The notes: generated by a model from the sequence alone, not told the origin. A stretch of 64,000 nt of DNA from Eunapius fragilis (GCA_963681505.1 OY811971.1:11917242-11981241), one strand, 5' to 3'; counted from the first letter of the stretch, positions 44,018-56,045 are shown. Translations and numbers: made by a program.

Positions 44018-46144
44018 TCACACTCTGTATGTGGTCATGCTGTGGGTTATGAGCGGTGGCTGCACTGAAGGAAACTCGTTCCCAAACGACACTTGCTGCA
44101 GGTCTTCGTACCACTGTTTAAGAGGGCAGGGCGTCTATAATGCATCACGCGACACCCATTTTTGGCTTTACCTCATCCCTTCTCGTGCCCTTCTTGAACT
44201 TGACGTAGAATACCGAGGAGGCGTTGCCGGCATCCTCCCAGTTACGCCTCCGGGGCACGGGAGGCGTGATTCGCAGCACCCTCTTGGCGAAAGGCAGGGA
44301 CACCTTCTCTATCACGGCGTCTGTGCGCGGGGGAGGGAGAGTGTATTAAGATTTAATTTGCTTCCAAGGGTATTAGTGTGTCATTGTTTTTTGTTTTTTG
44401 TTTTTTTTTTTTTTATGAACGTACTTTTTAAGTAGATAGCCCCCAAAACGGGTGCGTCCATGAATGTCTACATCGTGAGGGAGGCGGGGGAGTGGTAAGA
44501 GTATATAATCATCGTATTGTGGCTACCACGTACACTCACTCACCTTATGGGAGCCAAAATAGTAAAGGAAGTTTCCTGTTGTCGTTGTCAGGACGACATG
44601 TGCGCGCGCGTACATCGAAGCACGCGGGGATGCACAATTAAATCACGCGTTATTCGTTGTGTGTTCATTTTTCATTGTGTGTTTACCTTTGAGAATGAAG
44701 AGTCTTTTGTTCCATTTCGAGAACCACGATGGATTGGGTCCTGCGAACGGCGTTACATGTATACATTTGCGGTTTAATACGCTGGCTACAATTATGACAA
44801 CATAAGTTATGTTTAACACATTGTACACGGGTGCAATTGTAGAGTTCTTCATGAGAATATGCATCGGACCATATAGATAATATAGAATTATTCGGACAAC
44901 TATATGCTGCTACACGCCAAATCGCTGCAGAATATAATACGCATGCATGCACGCAACACGCCTTATGCACACCCTCCTACCAACCTGTTTTCCACATTAC
45001 GTCCCGCTTCTGCCACTCAGGTGTGTTAAGACTGACTACACTTAAAATTATTAAATGGCTGTCAAAGGAAGCGTTTATTCATAAATATTCATACACAGAC
45101 GTTACCACTGATTAATAATGTCCAATACATTTTCGATTGATAACGCGTAATTAATATATAATGTTGTTTCTATGACAACGGTTACGCACGGTGAAATAAT
45201 TGACTTAATGTTAGAATTGAAAACCCGGGTGATTAAAGAATAGTTTTTCGCATGTTTCTGCAGTTCTTCTACTTCTGGGATACCCATATTTAATCATTAT
45301 ACTAGGCTTTTTGATCATTATTTCGAAACGCTTCGAGCGCTTGCAGACAAACATTAAAACTACGAAAAATTAAGCACAAAATTCATCATTTTCGTTGTGC
45401 AACTTATGCAAATGATGTTAGATTTCGTTGTGCCCACCCACAATAGTTAGACCAGTATCAAATAAACAATATATAACTGTTTTTGTCCACTAACAACAAT
45501 ATTAAATCACCCGGGTTTTGCGAAAACGTAAAGAAACGCCCCCATATTTCGGAGCGCGATGCATTAAACTACTAAGGTTGCTATGACAACTATCAATTGA
45601 ATTAATTTGCGGGATCATTGAACAAAGATTTGGTATAAAGAGAATAGCATCAAGAAGTACCCAAACAGAAAAGCGGCATGTTGTAATGTTTGAATTCGCC
45701 GAAAATTCTAATTCCAAATACAGTGTAGCCAGTCTTAACATACCTGAGCAGTCTCGGTGCAAACCCAGCTCCATGTACGTAGGCTGCATACGAGCGCGGA
45801 ATATACACCGAACACAGCGAGAAGACAATAAGTTAGCAGTACGCATGCGTGCATATGCTGCGATGTTGTACCTTTCCATCAGGAGAGGAGGAAGAACCGA
45901 GCATGTTGTAGATACACTTGTCCTTGTCACTCATCACGTTCTTGCACTCCCTCGAGATGGTCATGGTCGTCCAGGTGGAATAGCTACTCACGGAGCTGAA
46001 GCTGTACATCGACATGGTGTCGTAGCTAGACGCGGCTACGCTACGTTCGTCCGCGTCCATTGCCGAGCAGTCGGAACCGCTAGACGAGGCCATGGTCGTA
46101 CTGGGAAGTCTGCTGGTCTCCCGCGCAGCTATCGTAGTATACAT
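44018..46144 (-). CDS. gene Y, unrecognised spliced host gene, about 192 residues
   Basis: Four exons on the minus strand: 46144-45872, 45783-45744, 44320-44172 and 44134-44018. All introns are GT-AG and phases join without a stop, giving 579 nt. The start could be MYTTIAARETSR at 46144 or a second Met with a good context, MASSSGSDC, at about 46093. The first half is Ser/Thr/Met-rich (SMYSFSSVSSYSTWTTM). The second half is compact and probably folded: DAVIEKVSLPFAKRVLRITP, PVPRRRNWEDAGNASSVFYV, KFKKGTRRDETPCPLKQWYE, with the end FPSVQPPLITHSMTTYRV. I do not recognise a family. It is downstream of ARL8 on the same strand, with its start 315 bp past the ARL8 stop, and converges on gene X. Confidence 0.65.
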
Positions 46145-46458
46145 TGATGCAACGGCCGACAAGCGAACGTCATCTGATTATATACGTGCGCTTACGTCAC
46201 CGCGCGACGGAAAGGTTGCGAGATGAATCCCCACTTTCAGCTAGCGCAACAGAAATTACAGAAACCAGACAAGACACAACATCACCACGTACACATCATA
46301 GAGGTGGGGGGCGCTAAGAAGGGAGGAGGGGGGCGCTAAAAAGGGAGGGGGGGACGGGGGAGCACATCAATCTATGGCCTACGCAATCCACTCAGAAAAT
46401 CGACCATCCAAAAAAAAAACAAAACAATTAACACCAAGAGTTTTAACGGAGATTAATC
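46145..46458. other. intergenic between gene Y and ARL8
   Basis: Probable promoter of gene Y plus the ARL8 3' UTR. It contains G-rich runs (46300-46355) and an A run at 46411. No gene. Confidence 0.5.
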
Positions 46459-46594
46459 TCATGACCTCCTGTTCTTGGCTGTTTGGATTAGCCATTGAAG
46501 TGTGGTCTCTGAGAAAGGATTGAAGGTGATAGAAATGATAACAATTGTCAATTCTATGCGAAACTTTAACAATTCTATCGCACAACACACACTT

Positions 46595-46630
<36 letters not shown>

Positions 46631-46862
46631 TGCCCTTGGATTAATGCACACTCATCACTGGGACAAACAACATGAGTATACAAATGAACACGCAGTGGTA
46701 TACCATCATGAAGAGGTGAGGTATCAGCAGTAGTCATACACAACCAACACACCACACACCTCAACTTCCCAACGACAAAACTATTCTCTCCACAACACAC
46801 CTGTGCAACATTTTATGGGTAATGAACCAAACCAAAGGAGTTAGTGACGACCCCCCAGTGAC

Positions 46863-46897
<35 letters not shown>

Positions 46898-47674
46898 TGT
46901 GTGTATGGTGCAACAACAGTAACATGGACATGGACATGTAAAGATCCAATGCACGCGTAAATTTAAATTAATAAAAACAAACAAACATTCTAAGTTATTC
47001 CAACTGCCCAATGTTATGGAATCACTTTAAATGTTAATGATTAATTAGTATTAATTACCCATCCCTGCAGGGCGTCGCTTACACTCAACCCAAGAAGATC
47101 CACCCCCCACCCAAGGTTATCTGTTTGGAACAACCCTAGCCTTTTTGCACGCTGCATGGTATCTGTTTGGAATGATTCAAAGCTTCCCGCACGGCTGCTG
47201 GAATGCTACTAATTCATTATTATTTATAATTTTTGAATTAACTATGAACTGATTATAGATCAGGTGCAAATGTGTATGGTACATTTGACATCAATGCCAT
47301 ACAGTAATATGACCATAGTGGAAATATACAACACTGGACCAATAGTGCCAGAGCTGTATTAAGCTTCCATATGCCCAGGACTGCACGCAACACTTCCCCC
47401 ACCACTATGGCTTTACCAACAGCACTCAGGGCACATGGGTGCGGCCAACAGCACCCTTACAATATGCATGGCCAAAACACACACACACATCACACACACA
47501 TCACCGCCACCAATAGTTCAAAATGTAAGCACTTGTTATTCAAACGGGTTGATCAAAGGCAAGCCTTAGTAGTTGACCGAGGTTGATGGTACACCCCTAA
47601 TCAGAACACCCATCTACACCCTCCCCAACATGCACACCTCTAAGCCGCAATGAAAACACATCCTCAGCTCATGT

Positions 47675-47738
<64 letters not shown>

Positions 47739-50700
47739 GACTGCAGCCATCAATTGTTGTCTACAGAGTGTGTATTGAATCATATTCCCACACACACTTA
47801 CATTCATACTAATGGATTGGTGCAAAATAAAACCCACAGGTGTTAGTTAGTGGGGGGGGGGGAGGAGGAAGTCACAGTTAAACAACCCTTCCCCTCCCTT
47901 CCGTGGGAATGAAAATACATGTAGATATGTGACAATAACACAAAGGTGTGCCAGAAGTGTTCGCCATCAGAACACTACCATACAGATAGGGGAGGGGGTC
48001 ACGGGGGGAAGGGGATTATGCTGCTACCATAGGGGAGGGGGTCATGGGGGAGGGGGATTGCCATAGGGGAGGAGTCACGCTACTAGGGGTCATAATGTAT
48101 GCAAGCACTCTACTCTGAATTATGTGCATAGGGGGAGGGGCATATCGTTAATGATATTCTCACATTGGGTGTGGCTAACAGAGGTGTCACATATAGAATC
48201 ATGGGTTACAACAGCTAATCACAAACAGTTCTGCTTCCTTTATTAAATATGATGTCTTCCGAGGGACTGTGGCAATGAATGGGGGTGCTGTGCACAACGG
48301 GATAGGTATGAGGTGACTGCGTCTTTGGCTACTGACATGTGTTGGGTTCAGTGATTGCCAAAGAGGCCCTTGTGTTTGCGTGCACCGTGTGAGTGTGTGC
48401 ATGTGTGTGTGTGGTGTCTCTTTAGCTCACACGTGGCAGTGATAGACGTGACAGGCATTAGCGGATACGTGTGCAGGTGTAAGTGTAGGTGCCGTCAAGT
48501 AAATAGCGCACCCACCCACCCACCCCAGGTGTTCTGTTAATTGCGCACACATTGGACGTCCAACACGACTATGTCATGACCATTCGCCAGGGACAAAAGA
48601 ATGATGCTGTTCTGTTAATTACAGGGTTCGTACAGCTCCTATATCCATTAATTTCAAAACTTTCCCATAACTATTCGCAACTGTTTTCCAAGACCAAACC
48701 CTCCCACTCCCTTGTATTGAATATCTAAGACCTACACAAAACAATTGGGTGCAGATGCTGAAGCGACAGAGCCAGATACGCTACTAGTAAGGAAGTCAAC
48801 TATACTTGGTTGTGCCCTCTTTAAGGCTAAAGCAAGGAGATGATGGTGCTCTTTACCCTCAGCATGACTAAGAAGAGCTGCTTTGCCCATCGTTGTGATT
48901 GAGAAAGATTTGTTGCGAACTTTACACAATGCAATATATGCTGGTCTTTAAAATCTCTGCAAACCCAATCCTTAAGACCGTGGTCTGTTAGCCGTGTATC
49001 ATTAAACCAACACAACCCAGGCATTGTGGAACATGCTTCCAAGCTCATGAAACTATATAAGTACAAACATATTACAAGTAACGTGGATACTGACTAGCTT
49101 ATGCATATGATCGAATATCTTAGAAGAAGTACTATAATCACAATAGAATAGCTTCACTTTGACGCTCTGGCTTGAAACCAGAGGAAAACAATAAGACCTT
49201 GGCAAAATCAGCTAAAGGACTTGTACAACGAGCATGCACTGTCAAATGTAAAAGGGGGGGAGGGGGGGATCTTAAACTGGCAGAACGTGAATAAATTCAT
49301 TTTCTGTACACCGCAGTAGACAAATATCCCCCCCCGGGAGGACACCCGGTACATTAGACATTAAGTCAATTGGCAGCGACCTTTTCCAAAACTATTCAAA
49401 AATATGTTTACGGCTAGGCTATTACTTTTCCGGGCCCTTGAAAACATCTAAAAACTTTTCCAGGATTCCAAAATCTGTACAAACCCTGTAATTCAGCATA
49501 CTTTCGAAATTAAAAAAAGGCTCATGTTTTTAATCAATCATATTTTGAGCGTTTAAGTAAATACATCATTTTAGAAAAAATTTAAACAAAGAAGGAACTC
49601 TGTAGTGTATATGGTTACGGAGATAGGCACTTTAAACACGTGCCATTTGAAAATGGGTGTGGCTTATCAGCAGCACACATCAAAACAAGGTACCACACCC
49701 TACTAGGGGGAATCCCCCTAACGTAACAAGAAGTGCATGCGCACCACTGAGCTCATTGTCACACATCCACCCCGGTCCCAAGCCCATACCATTGAGCTCA
49801 TCGTCCCACATCCACCCCGGTCCCCAGCCCGTACCATTGAGCTCATTGTCCTACATCCACCCCGGTCCCCAGCCCGTACCACTAAGTTACATTTGCAGTA
49901 GCAGCAGACGACAGTAATCACCTGTAATATGTGTGGTCAGCACAAGTACACATGTGGTGGACCAAGAGGTGGGTGTGGTGGCAGGAGGTGGTGAGTGGGA
50001 GGGTGTGGTGGGTGTGGTGGCAGGAGGTGGTGGGTGGGAGGGTGAGGTGGGTGTGGTGGCAGGAGGTGGTGGGTGGGAGGGTAGGGTGGGTGTGGTGGCA
50101 GGAGGTGGTGGGTGGGAGGGTAGGGTGGGTGTGGTGGCAGGAGGTGGTGGGTGGGAGGGTGAGGTGGGTGTGGTGGCAGGAGGTGGTGGGTGGGATGGGC
50201 GACACACATGTTCCGTACGTTTTCACGGCTAAGGGATTGACATCCTACTACATGGGGCGTTCACCATACGTACGAAGATATGATAAAATAACAAATAAAA
50301 TAATTTCAGTGTACATTGGTCGTATTAGCTTCAACACTACTGACGATCTCTTGTTAACTTGTACAGCACAGGGTCTCTTTTATTGCTTCCCTCTATTGCC
50401 ATCATTACAAACATAAACGGTGTGATCCCTCACGCTGAGGCTGCTTCATAGAGAACATTTAATTTTAATTCTTCACATTATGTTTAGTGTATTTTGCATT
50501 TAAGCAATACAGTAATGTTATGCCTTGCAGTGGTGTTTGGTTTCTCTTCTCCCTGTGAATGTACGTGTGTATTTAGCTGCAGTGCCTACTGGGAACACCT
50601 CTGGCAGTTCACAAGTGTACGTCTATATCACAGTGGTTTGGCAGCATGAATACAGGACCTTCTCGTGTGGACTGGATGCGTGCAATTTACTGTAACAGAT

Positions 50701-52271
50701 AGCACACAGCAGGGCTTGGTGGGGGGCAGGGGGGGCTTGGTGGGGGCAGTGGGGGCTTGGTGGGGGGCAGGGGGGGGCTTGGTGGGGGCGGAGGGGGCGC
50801 AGCCTGTTCTCGTACATAATCTGGCTGGATGAATGCGTATGGCTTCCCACATTATCCTGAATGCAAGGCAAGTGATAAGGTCAACTGGGGGGGATATCAG
50901 ACTGGGGGGGGGGGGGGGGGTATGTAAACATTAAAAACAATCACTATTTAAAAAGGCAAGCCAAAAGTGGATTAAGTTGGATTGTACTGCAAACATTTCT
51001 CAGTGCCCGTTAGAAGTATCCTTGTACCAGACTATGTGTGTGTGCATGCTCTATAGTGTATAGTGATGAGTTGCATGGTCTGAATGCATGCATTCAGAAT
51101 GCTATTACTCACATAACATAACTGGGGGGGAGGGGGGGGGGGGGGGGGGGGGGCCTGAACCTGATCCTACCTACATGTATATGTGAATGTAATCCTACCC
51201 TTTACTGCCAGTGTGTGTGCAATGGTCACAGTGGCAAACACGTGCACACACACCTTACACATGAGGTGTTCATCACACACACCTTACACATGCATGGTGT
51301 CACACGTGCCTGTCATAGTGAGTGTAGAGGACCACACCCCCTCCCACACCTCCTTCCCTGGTCTATAGATGTGTCCGTTCATAACTTGGGATAACGTCGC
51401 GTAACACTGTGTAGTTACAACGCAATGCTGCACATTGTCCCTACCTGCGGACGCAGCCTGGTACATGACCATGTATGGTGGTGGGTCACGTGAACATCTT
51501 ACTTGTGATATCAAATATTCCTTAGTTGGAGGCCTGCTCCAAACCTCATAGCAAGAACATGTCCCGTAAGTGTTTAGGGCAAACCACAGTTTATAAACAA
51601 TGCAAATTAAATGATAAGAGGTTTACACAACACACCCACCCAATAAATCATTGAATGATTATTAATGATTATTAAAAATGAGTTATCAAGACTGTAATAA
51701 GCAATTGTCATTACCTAAACGAACCGGCACTGCATGAATGCATGTATACCACTGTTTATGTAAGGAGGGGGCGCAGACTAAGGGGAATGGGTCATTACAT
51801 CACTGTGACCCCACCTCTTTGTAAAAGTTCAATGGACTCCACATGTAAAGGGCACTCGTTTATCAATAACACAGCACAGTACGCGTTCGTATAAAATGTA
51901 TTAGCATCAGAAGGTTTAATGGCTGCCTCCTCTGTCATAATCATATTATTGCAATTCATGTGAGTGGACCAGCATATGGGGGGGTACCACCAGCTTAATT
52001 AATGTGTGAGTGGACTGGGCACCAGATGTAAGTGGACTGGGCACCAGCACACTTATCACGTGAGTGGACTGGGCACTAGCATAAGCACCTACAAATTAAA
52101 TGGACTGGTTTGAGATTAGCAATATAAGGCCCCAGGAGTGTGGAGAGAGGATGTTTACTTCCTGAACCAAACAACACGCTTACAAGTCTTAGTGGACCAC
52201 CCACTCACTTCCCACTACACATCCACACAGGGAAGAGCATAAAATCACTGCCCTTACCTTACATGCCTGTT

Positions 52272-52313
<42 letters not shown>

Positions 52314-52941
52314 CACACACGCACACACACACACTCACACACACATACCAATGTTCTCTCTTTCTTTGCAGGAAATGGAATAGCAGCACAGCTCTCTGTC
52401 AGCTACTGTTGTTAACCCTCTAGTAGCACAGGATGTAACCAAGGTAACATGAACATGCGCACATGACTCACAATCTTTCAGTTAACTCCTTTTCTTTGAG
52501 AGCATTAGGAAGGTCCACCTTATTACCCAGTACTAGCACCTAAGCACACCACACATACACACACACAGACACACACACACACACACACAGACACACACAC
52601 ACACAAGATAACGGATTACATGCCATTGATGGGTCACACACCCTTCACCCTGAGTTGCTCATTTAGTGTGCTGTCTTTTTTTTTACACATGGCACACACC
52701 ACAGGCAACACACATCCCCACCCCTCTCCTTCCCTACACCCACGCCACACACTCACCGGTATCCCTGCCAGCTGAGGCTTCTCCAGGAGGGAGAGCAGCT
52801 CTGTCTTAGCTGTCTCCAGCTTCTCGTGGTCTGCTGCATCCACCATGTATACTATGGCTGTCACACCTCTGCAGTACCTCTCCCACATGGAACGGAACCG
52901 GGGCTGGCCTCCAATGTCCCACAGCTACAGCCACATAGGGA

Positions 52942-52982
<41 letters not shown>

Positions 52983-53486
52983 AGAGAGAGAGTGAGAGAG
53001 AGAAGCACCATACAGTAAATGGCTCTATTACGAAGACAGATAACACAATGTACAGCACAAGAGGATGTTGCGTTGCCAAAGCCAACGCGCGCGCGCTCGT
53101 GCACTCGACACAGAGAGGGGCCTGCCGCGTGGACCCATTTAGTAGCAGTCACGTCACCTTAATTGTGGCGTTGCCTTTTGAAACCTTCCTCATGTTGAAA
53201 CCCACAGTGGGTATCATGTCGTCGCTGAATTGGCCAGTCTGAGCGGGGGGAGGTTTTTTAAAAAAGGGGGGGGGTGGGGTTGGGGGCGGCAGGTGGCATA
53301 TGGTGAATAGACCGACACAACGTCAAAATGTGAAGCAACTGATCTGACGTGTAGAGAACTTACAGCTATGACGTTGACGAAGGAGGTTTTCCCAGAGTTC
53401 TGAAGTCCGACAAGGGTGATTTCCATCTCCTCCTTCCAGAAGAGACTCTTGAACCATTCTAGGATACTCTGAAAGAACGACAACAT
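46459..53486 (-). CDS. ARL8: ARL8, lysosomal Arf-like small GTPase, complete
   Basis: Six exons: 53486-53364, 53238-53158, 52924-52757, 52539-52472, 52419-52349 and 46508-46459. Together they give exactly 186 residues, the length of human ARL8A/B. The N-terminus [20 protein letters not shown] is the amphipathic helix that binds lysosome membranes. G1 GLQNSGKT (27-34), switch I Thr52 (IPTVGFN), G3 WDIGGQ with Gln75, G4 NKVD (130-133) and G5 SCK fit human numbering. The C-terminus is [14 protein letters not shown]. Known role: GTP-bound ARL8 recruits kinesin adaptors and tethering factors to lysosomes. The last 50-nt exon is separated by a 5.84 kb intron filled with simple repeats and a decayed DNA transposon. 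All splice sites are GT-AG. No damage is visible. Confidence 0.97.
46598..46628. repeat. (AC)n microsatellite
   Basis: Dinucleotide run in the last intron of ARL8. A (GT)n run follows at about 46866-46900. Confidence 0.9.
47674..47738. repeat. (AC)n microsatellite
   Basis: About 32 repeats in the ARL8 last intron. Confidence 0.95.
48620..49492 (-). mobile_element. decayed hAT-like element in the ARL8 intron
   Basis: Ends ATTACAGGGTTCGTACAG at the left and TGTACAAACCCTGTAAT at the right form inverted repeats about 870 bp apart. On the minus strand two overlapping frames (49066-48827 and 48929-48732) encode [20 protein letters not shown] and [10 protein letters not shown] or [20 protein letters not shown], then [11 protein letters not shown]. 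This is a zinc-finger N-terminus often found in hAT-type or related elements. The rest of the transposase is missing, so it is a deletion derivative. The target duplication is unclear. Confidence 0.55.
49746..49880. repeat. 45-bp minisatellite, three copies
   Basis: Unit starts TTGAGCTCAT and contains CACATCCACCCCGGTCCC. In the ARL8 last intron. Confidence 0.85.
49968..50205. repeat. 39-bp G-rich minisatellite, about six copies
   Basis: Unit GTGGGTGTGGTGGCAGGAGG followed by TGGTGGGTGGGAGGGTGAG. Strongly strand-biased for G, with repeated GGG blocks, so a G-quadruplex is possible. In the ARL8 last intron. Confidence 0.9.
50720..51154. repeat. poly-G and G-rich simple repeats
   Basis: GGGGGGCTTGGTGG-type repeats at 50720-50800, a G run at 50905-50921 and a 28-bp G run at about 51124-51153, interrupted by one A. 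In the ARL8 last intron. No exon found between 46509 and 52348. Confidence 0.85.
52274..52345. repeat. (AC)n microsatellite next to an ARL8 splice donor
   Basis: Dinucleotide repeat with CG and CT interruptions. It begins four bases past the donor of ARL8 exon 5 (52349). Confidence 0.9.
52937..53000. repeat. (AG)n microsatellite in an ARL8 intron
   Basis: GAGAGA run close to the acceptor of ARL8 exon 3 (52924). On the transcribed strand it is a CT tract and can act as the polypyrimidine tract. Confidence 0.85.
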
Positions 53487-53805
53487 CTTCAGGGATATTC
53501 CTTGTAGTCTACAATAGAATGAATGTGTGTGCTTCTATCTGTCTCAACAGAGTAATGACAAAACACACGTGACTAGGTAATAACTTTCATAACCGGACTA
53601 TACCGCCCACCGAGGAAAGTTTATGTACACATCTATTTAAAAATTTAAGGTCTATTTTTTAAATACAGTACTGGTCGAAAAAGCAAGGGGAATCCAATGT
53701 CGTATGTATGGAACTCGTTGTGTAGAGTACCACGACCTTCCCGTGCAATAGGTGATGGGCGTGTCGCATCGATTGGTTAGCACTTCCGGTGTACAATTAG
53801 TTGCA
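53487..53805. other. ARL8 upstream region
   Basis: Likely promoter and 5' UTR of ARL8. No clear TATA box. No other gene. Confidence 0.45.
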
Positions 53806-53857
53806 TGGGCGTAGCCCGACCTTCTCGTGTTGCATGGCGGAGGTCGGGCTACGCCCA
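53806..53857. repeat. 17-bp perfect inverted repeat (hairpin)
   Basis: TGGGCGTAGCCCGACCT at 53806-53822 and its complement at 53841-53857 enclose an 18-base loop. The arms themselves contain GTAGCCCGAC words. About 320 bp upstream of the ARL8 start. Confidence 0.85.
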
Positions 53858-54282
53858 ACTAAAAGTATGGTCCGAGGTTCTAAGCTTTGCAGCTGTGCTA
53901 GATTCGTACTCTAAGCACCCCTACTGCCCCCTAAATCAGAGATAATATATAACTAAGTCATTCTAAGTGTTACATGTAGCGCCTCAGTATACGTACCTGA
54001 ATATCACTTTTGTCGAATGTACTTGTTTTACGACGAGGTTCGCGCACTTGGGTCACTCTAGATCTGCGCGTACCGGTACTACAGCGGCGTCCCGCCAAGA
54101 GCACATTAAAATATCCGTATACCATGGTTACGCTGTGTCGGAGATAATATCTCTGGTTGTGTGATGTAATTATGACAACCCCTGTAACAATGCTCATTAA
54201 ATATTCATAGCTAATTTAATTTGCGATGAATTACGTACTTGTGCGACGCGTCTGATAATGCTTTTTTTGTACGGGCCTGTTT

Positions 54283-54410
54283 GGGTCTCAAGTTGAAGCA
54301 GGAAGTGATTTGGGGCATGAAGGACATAGAACACGGCCAGCAGACATCCTTATCCCTCATTTGGATTTGAGCAAACCAGCAGCTCTAGATTCCAGCAATT
54401 GCGGACATGA
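54283..54410 (+). mobile_element. LINE copy I, small endonuclease fragment
   Basis: Encodes QVEAGSDLGHEGHRTRPADI, LIPHLDLSKPAALD, the start of the endonuclease domain of the LINE family, in one frame of about 40 codons. Confidence 0.7.
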
Positions 54411-54845
54411 ATAGGCCCGGCAAGCGTATGCATGCACCTCTAAAATAACTATCAATAACGGCGGCTTCATTCGAAGGCTCAACAAAGGCATTCTTTACAT
54501 CTAAACCAATTACATCTTAACCAAAAAAAAAAAACCCGCCGGTAGAAGTTATAACTACATGCATCCAAGTTAGTCTCGCAAGCCAGGCGTACTAAGACGT
54601 ACCGTACTATGACGTAACTGAGGACTAGCACGAGTAGTACGTCTGGTGACATCGGCCACTAATGCATGCTACATTAATCTGGAATTTAACCACGGAACCG
54701 CGTCACATGAAAAACATTATTCATAATCTCAAGTCACATGAAACATGGCACAACATTGGTTTAGATGTATGCTAAATGTCTCGTGTGTGCAGCCTGGCCA
54801 ACGTAGGAAGATACAAACCTGCCCAGATATCCTTGCACTCGTAAA
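54411..54845. other. no gene recognised
   Basis: AT-rich with an A run at 54522-54534. No domain. Confidence 0.45.
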
Positions 54846-54847
54846 GA

Positions 54848-56045
54848 ATGCCTTTGTTTTGTTCTTATAAGAAATATTACAAGACTCTTACAAGAATCCT
54901 GCAGCGTCTATTCTTATAAGATTCCTGTTTTGTTCCTATAAGAAATATTACAAGACTCTTACAAGAATCCTGCAGCGTCAATTCTTATAAGATTCCTGTT
55001 TTGTTCCTATAAGAAATATTACAAGACTCTTACAAGAATCCTGCAGCGTCAATTCTTATAAGATTCCTGTTCTGTTCTTATAAGAAATATTACAAGACTC
55101 TTACAAGAATCCTGCAGCGTCTATTCTTATAAGATTCCTATTTTGAGCTTATAAGAAATATTACAAGACTCTTGCAAGAATCCTGCAGCGTTTATTCTTA
55201 CAAGTAAACAAAAACATTCTCTACGAGAAAGTTGGTGGGATATAGGATTTGATTATGACATTGGTGGTGTAAAAAGCAAGGAAACAAGGTCATATCAGAA
55301 GGGAAAATGTCATAGTCCTATATTTAGCACATTTCTAGGGCATGTGTTGTTTGTGTGCTAAATATAGGACTATGACATTTTCCCTTCTGATAAGACCTTG
55401 TTTTCTTGCTTTTTACACCACCAATGTCATAATCAAATCCTATATTCCACCAACTTTCTCGTAGAGAATGTTTTTATTTACTTGTTTTCTTAATTTTTTT
55501 TTCATATATTATATAAAAGCGAGTCCTCCAGCCGATTCTGAAGCTATTGGTGAAATTTTCATCGCTTAGAAATGTTCCTGTCCTGAGTTATGCGTTGCCA
55601 AGAAGAAGGAGAAGAGAAGAAGAATAAGAAGATGACCCGCCCCTAGTTCCGAGACTGGGTACGAGGACGGGCAGTACACTCTTGTTCTCAACAACCACGC
55701 GGTTCAGCGACATGAAACAAAAACGAAACTACTCATTTTTGACTTCTAGATCGATTGCTAAAACAAGCTACACGATCCGATCGTCGGGAGTGTTGTTACA
55801 GACGGGTCGCGTTTTTTTAATGACATTCATAGTCGGGGTCAAATCCTATATGGAAGTTTCTAACGAAACTTCCGATAAGATTCCTGTTTTGTTCCTATAA
55901 GAAATATTACAAGACTCTTACAAGAATCCTGCAGCGTCCATTCTTATAAGATTCCTGTTCTGTTCTTATAAGAAATATTACAAGACTCTTACAAAAATCC
56001 TGCAACGTCTATTCTTATAAGATCCTGTTTTGTTCTTAGGTAATT
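54848..56045. repeat. 71-bp tandem array with TTCTTATAAGAA palindromes, interrupted
   Basis: Units of 70-71 bp, each with CTTATAAGAAATATTACAAG and AAGAATCCTGCAGCGTC. GAAATATT occurs at 54871, 54942, 55013, 55084 and 55154, then again at 55902 and 55972. The gap 55200-55867 is a later insertion that starts with the fold-back element. Each unit holds short palindromes around TTATAAG. Unit-to-unit differences are few. Confidence 0.9.
55200..55485. mobile_element. fold-back hairpin element, copy 1
   Basis: Two arms of about 130 bp, inverted, with about four mismatches, around a loop of about 25 bp (TTTCTAGGGCATGTGTTG region). The outer part begins ACAAGTAAACAAAAACATTC and ends GAGAATGTTTTTATTTACTTGT. 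It is followed by a T tract, as in copies 2 and 3. No coding. It is inserted in the 71-bp array together with about 380 bp of extra sequence (55486-55867). Confidence 0.85.

Noticed and set aside
49918-50232. His/Pro- and Gly/Val-rich frames at the G-rich minisatellite
   Set aside because: A 39-bp unit is a multiple of three, so every frame stays open; no start, splice or domain evidence.
54848-56045. CRISPR-like array
   Set aside because: The units are contiguous 71-bp tandem repeats without unique spacers, in an animal genome, with no cas genes.
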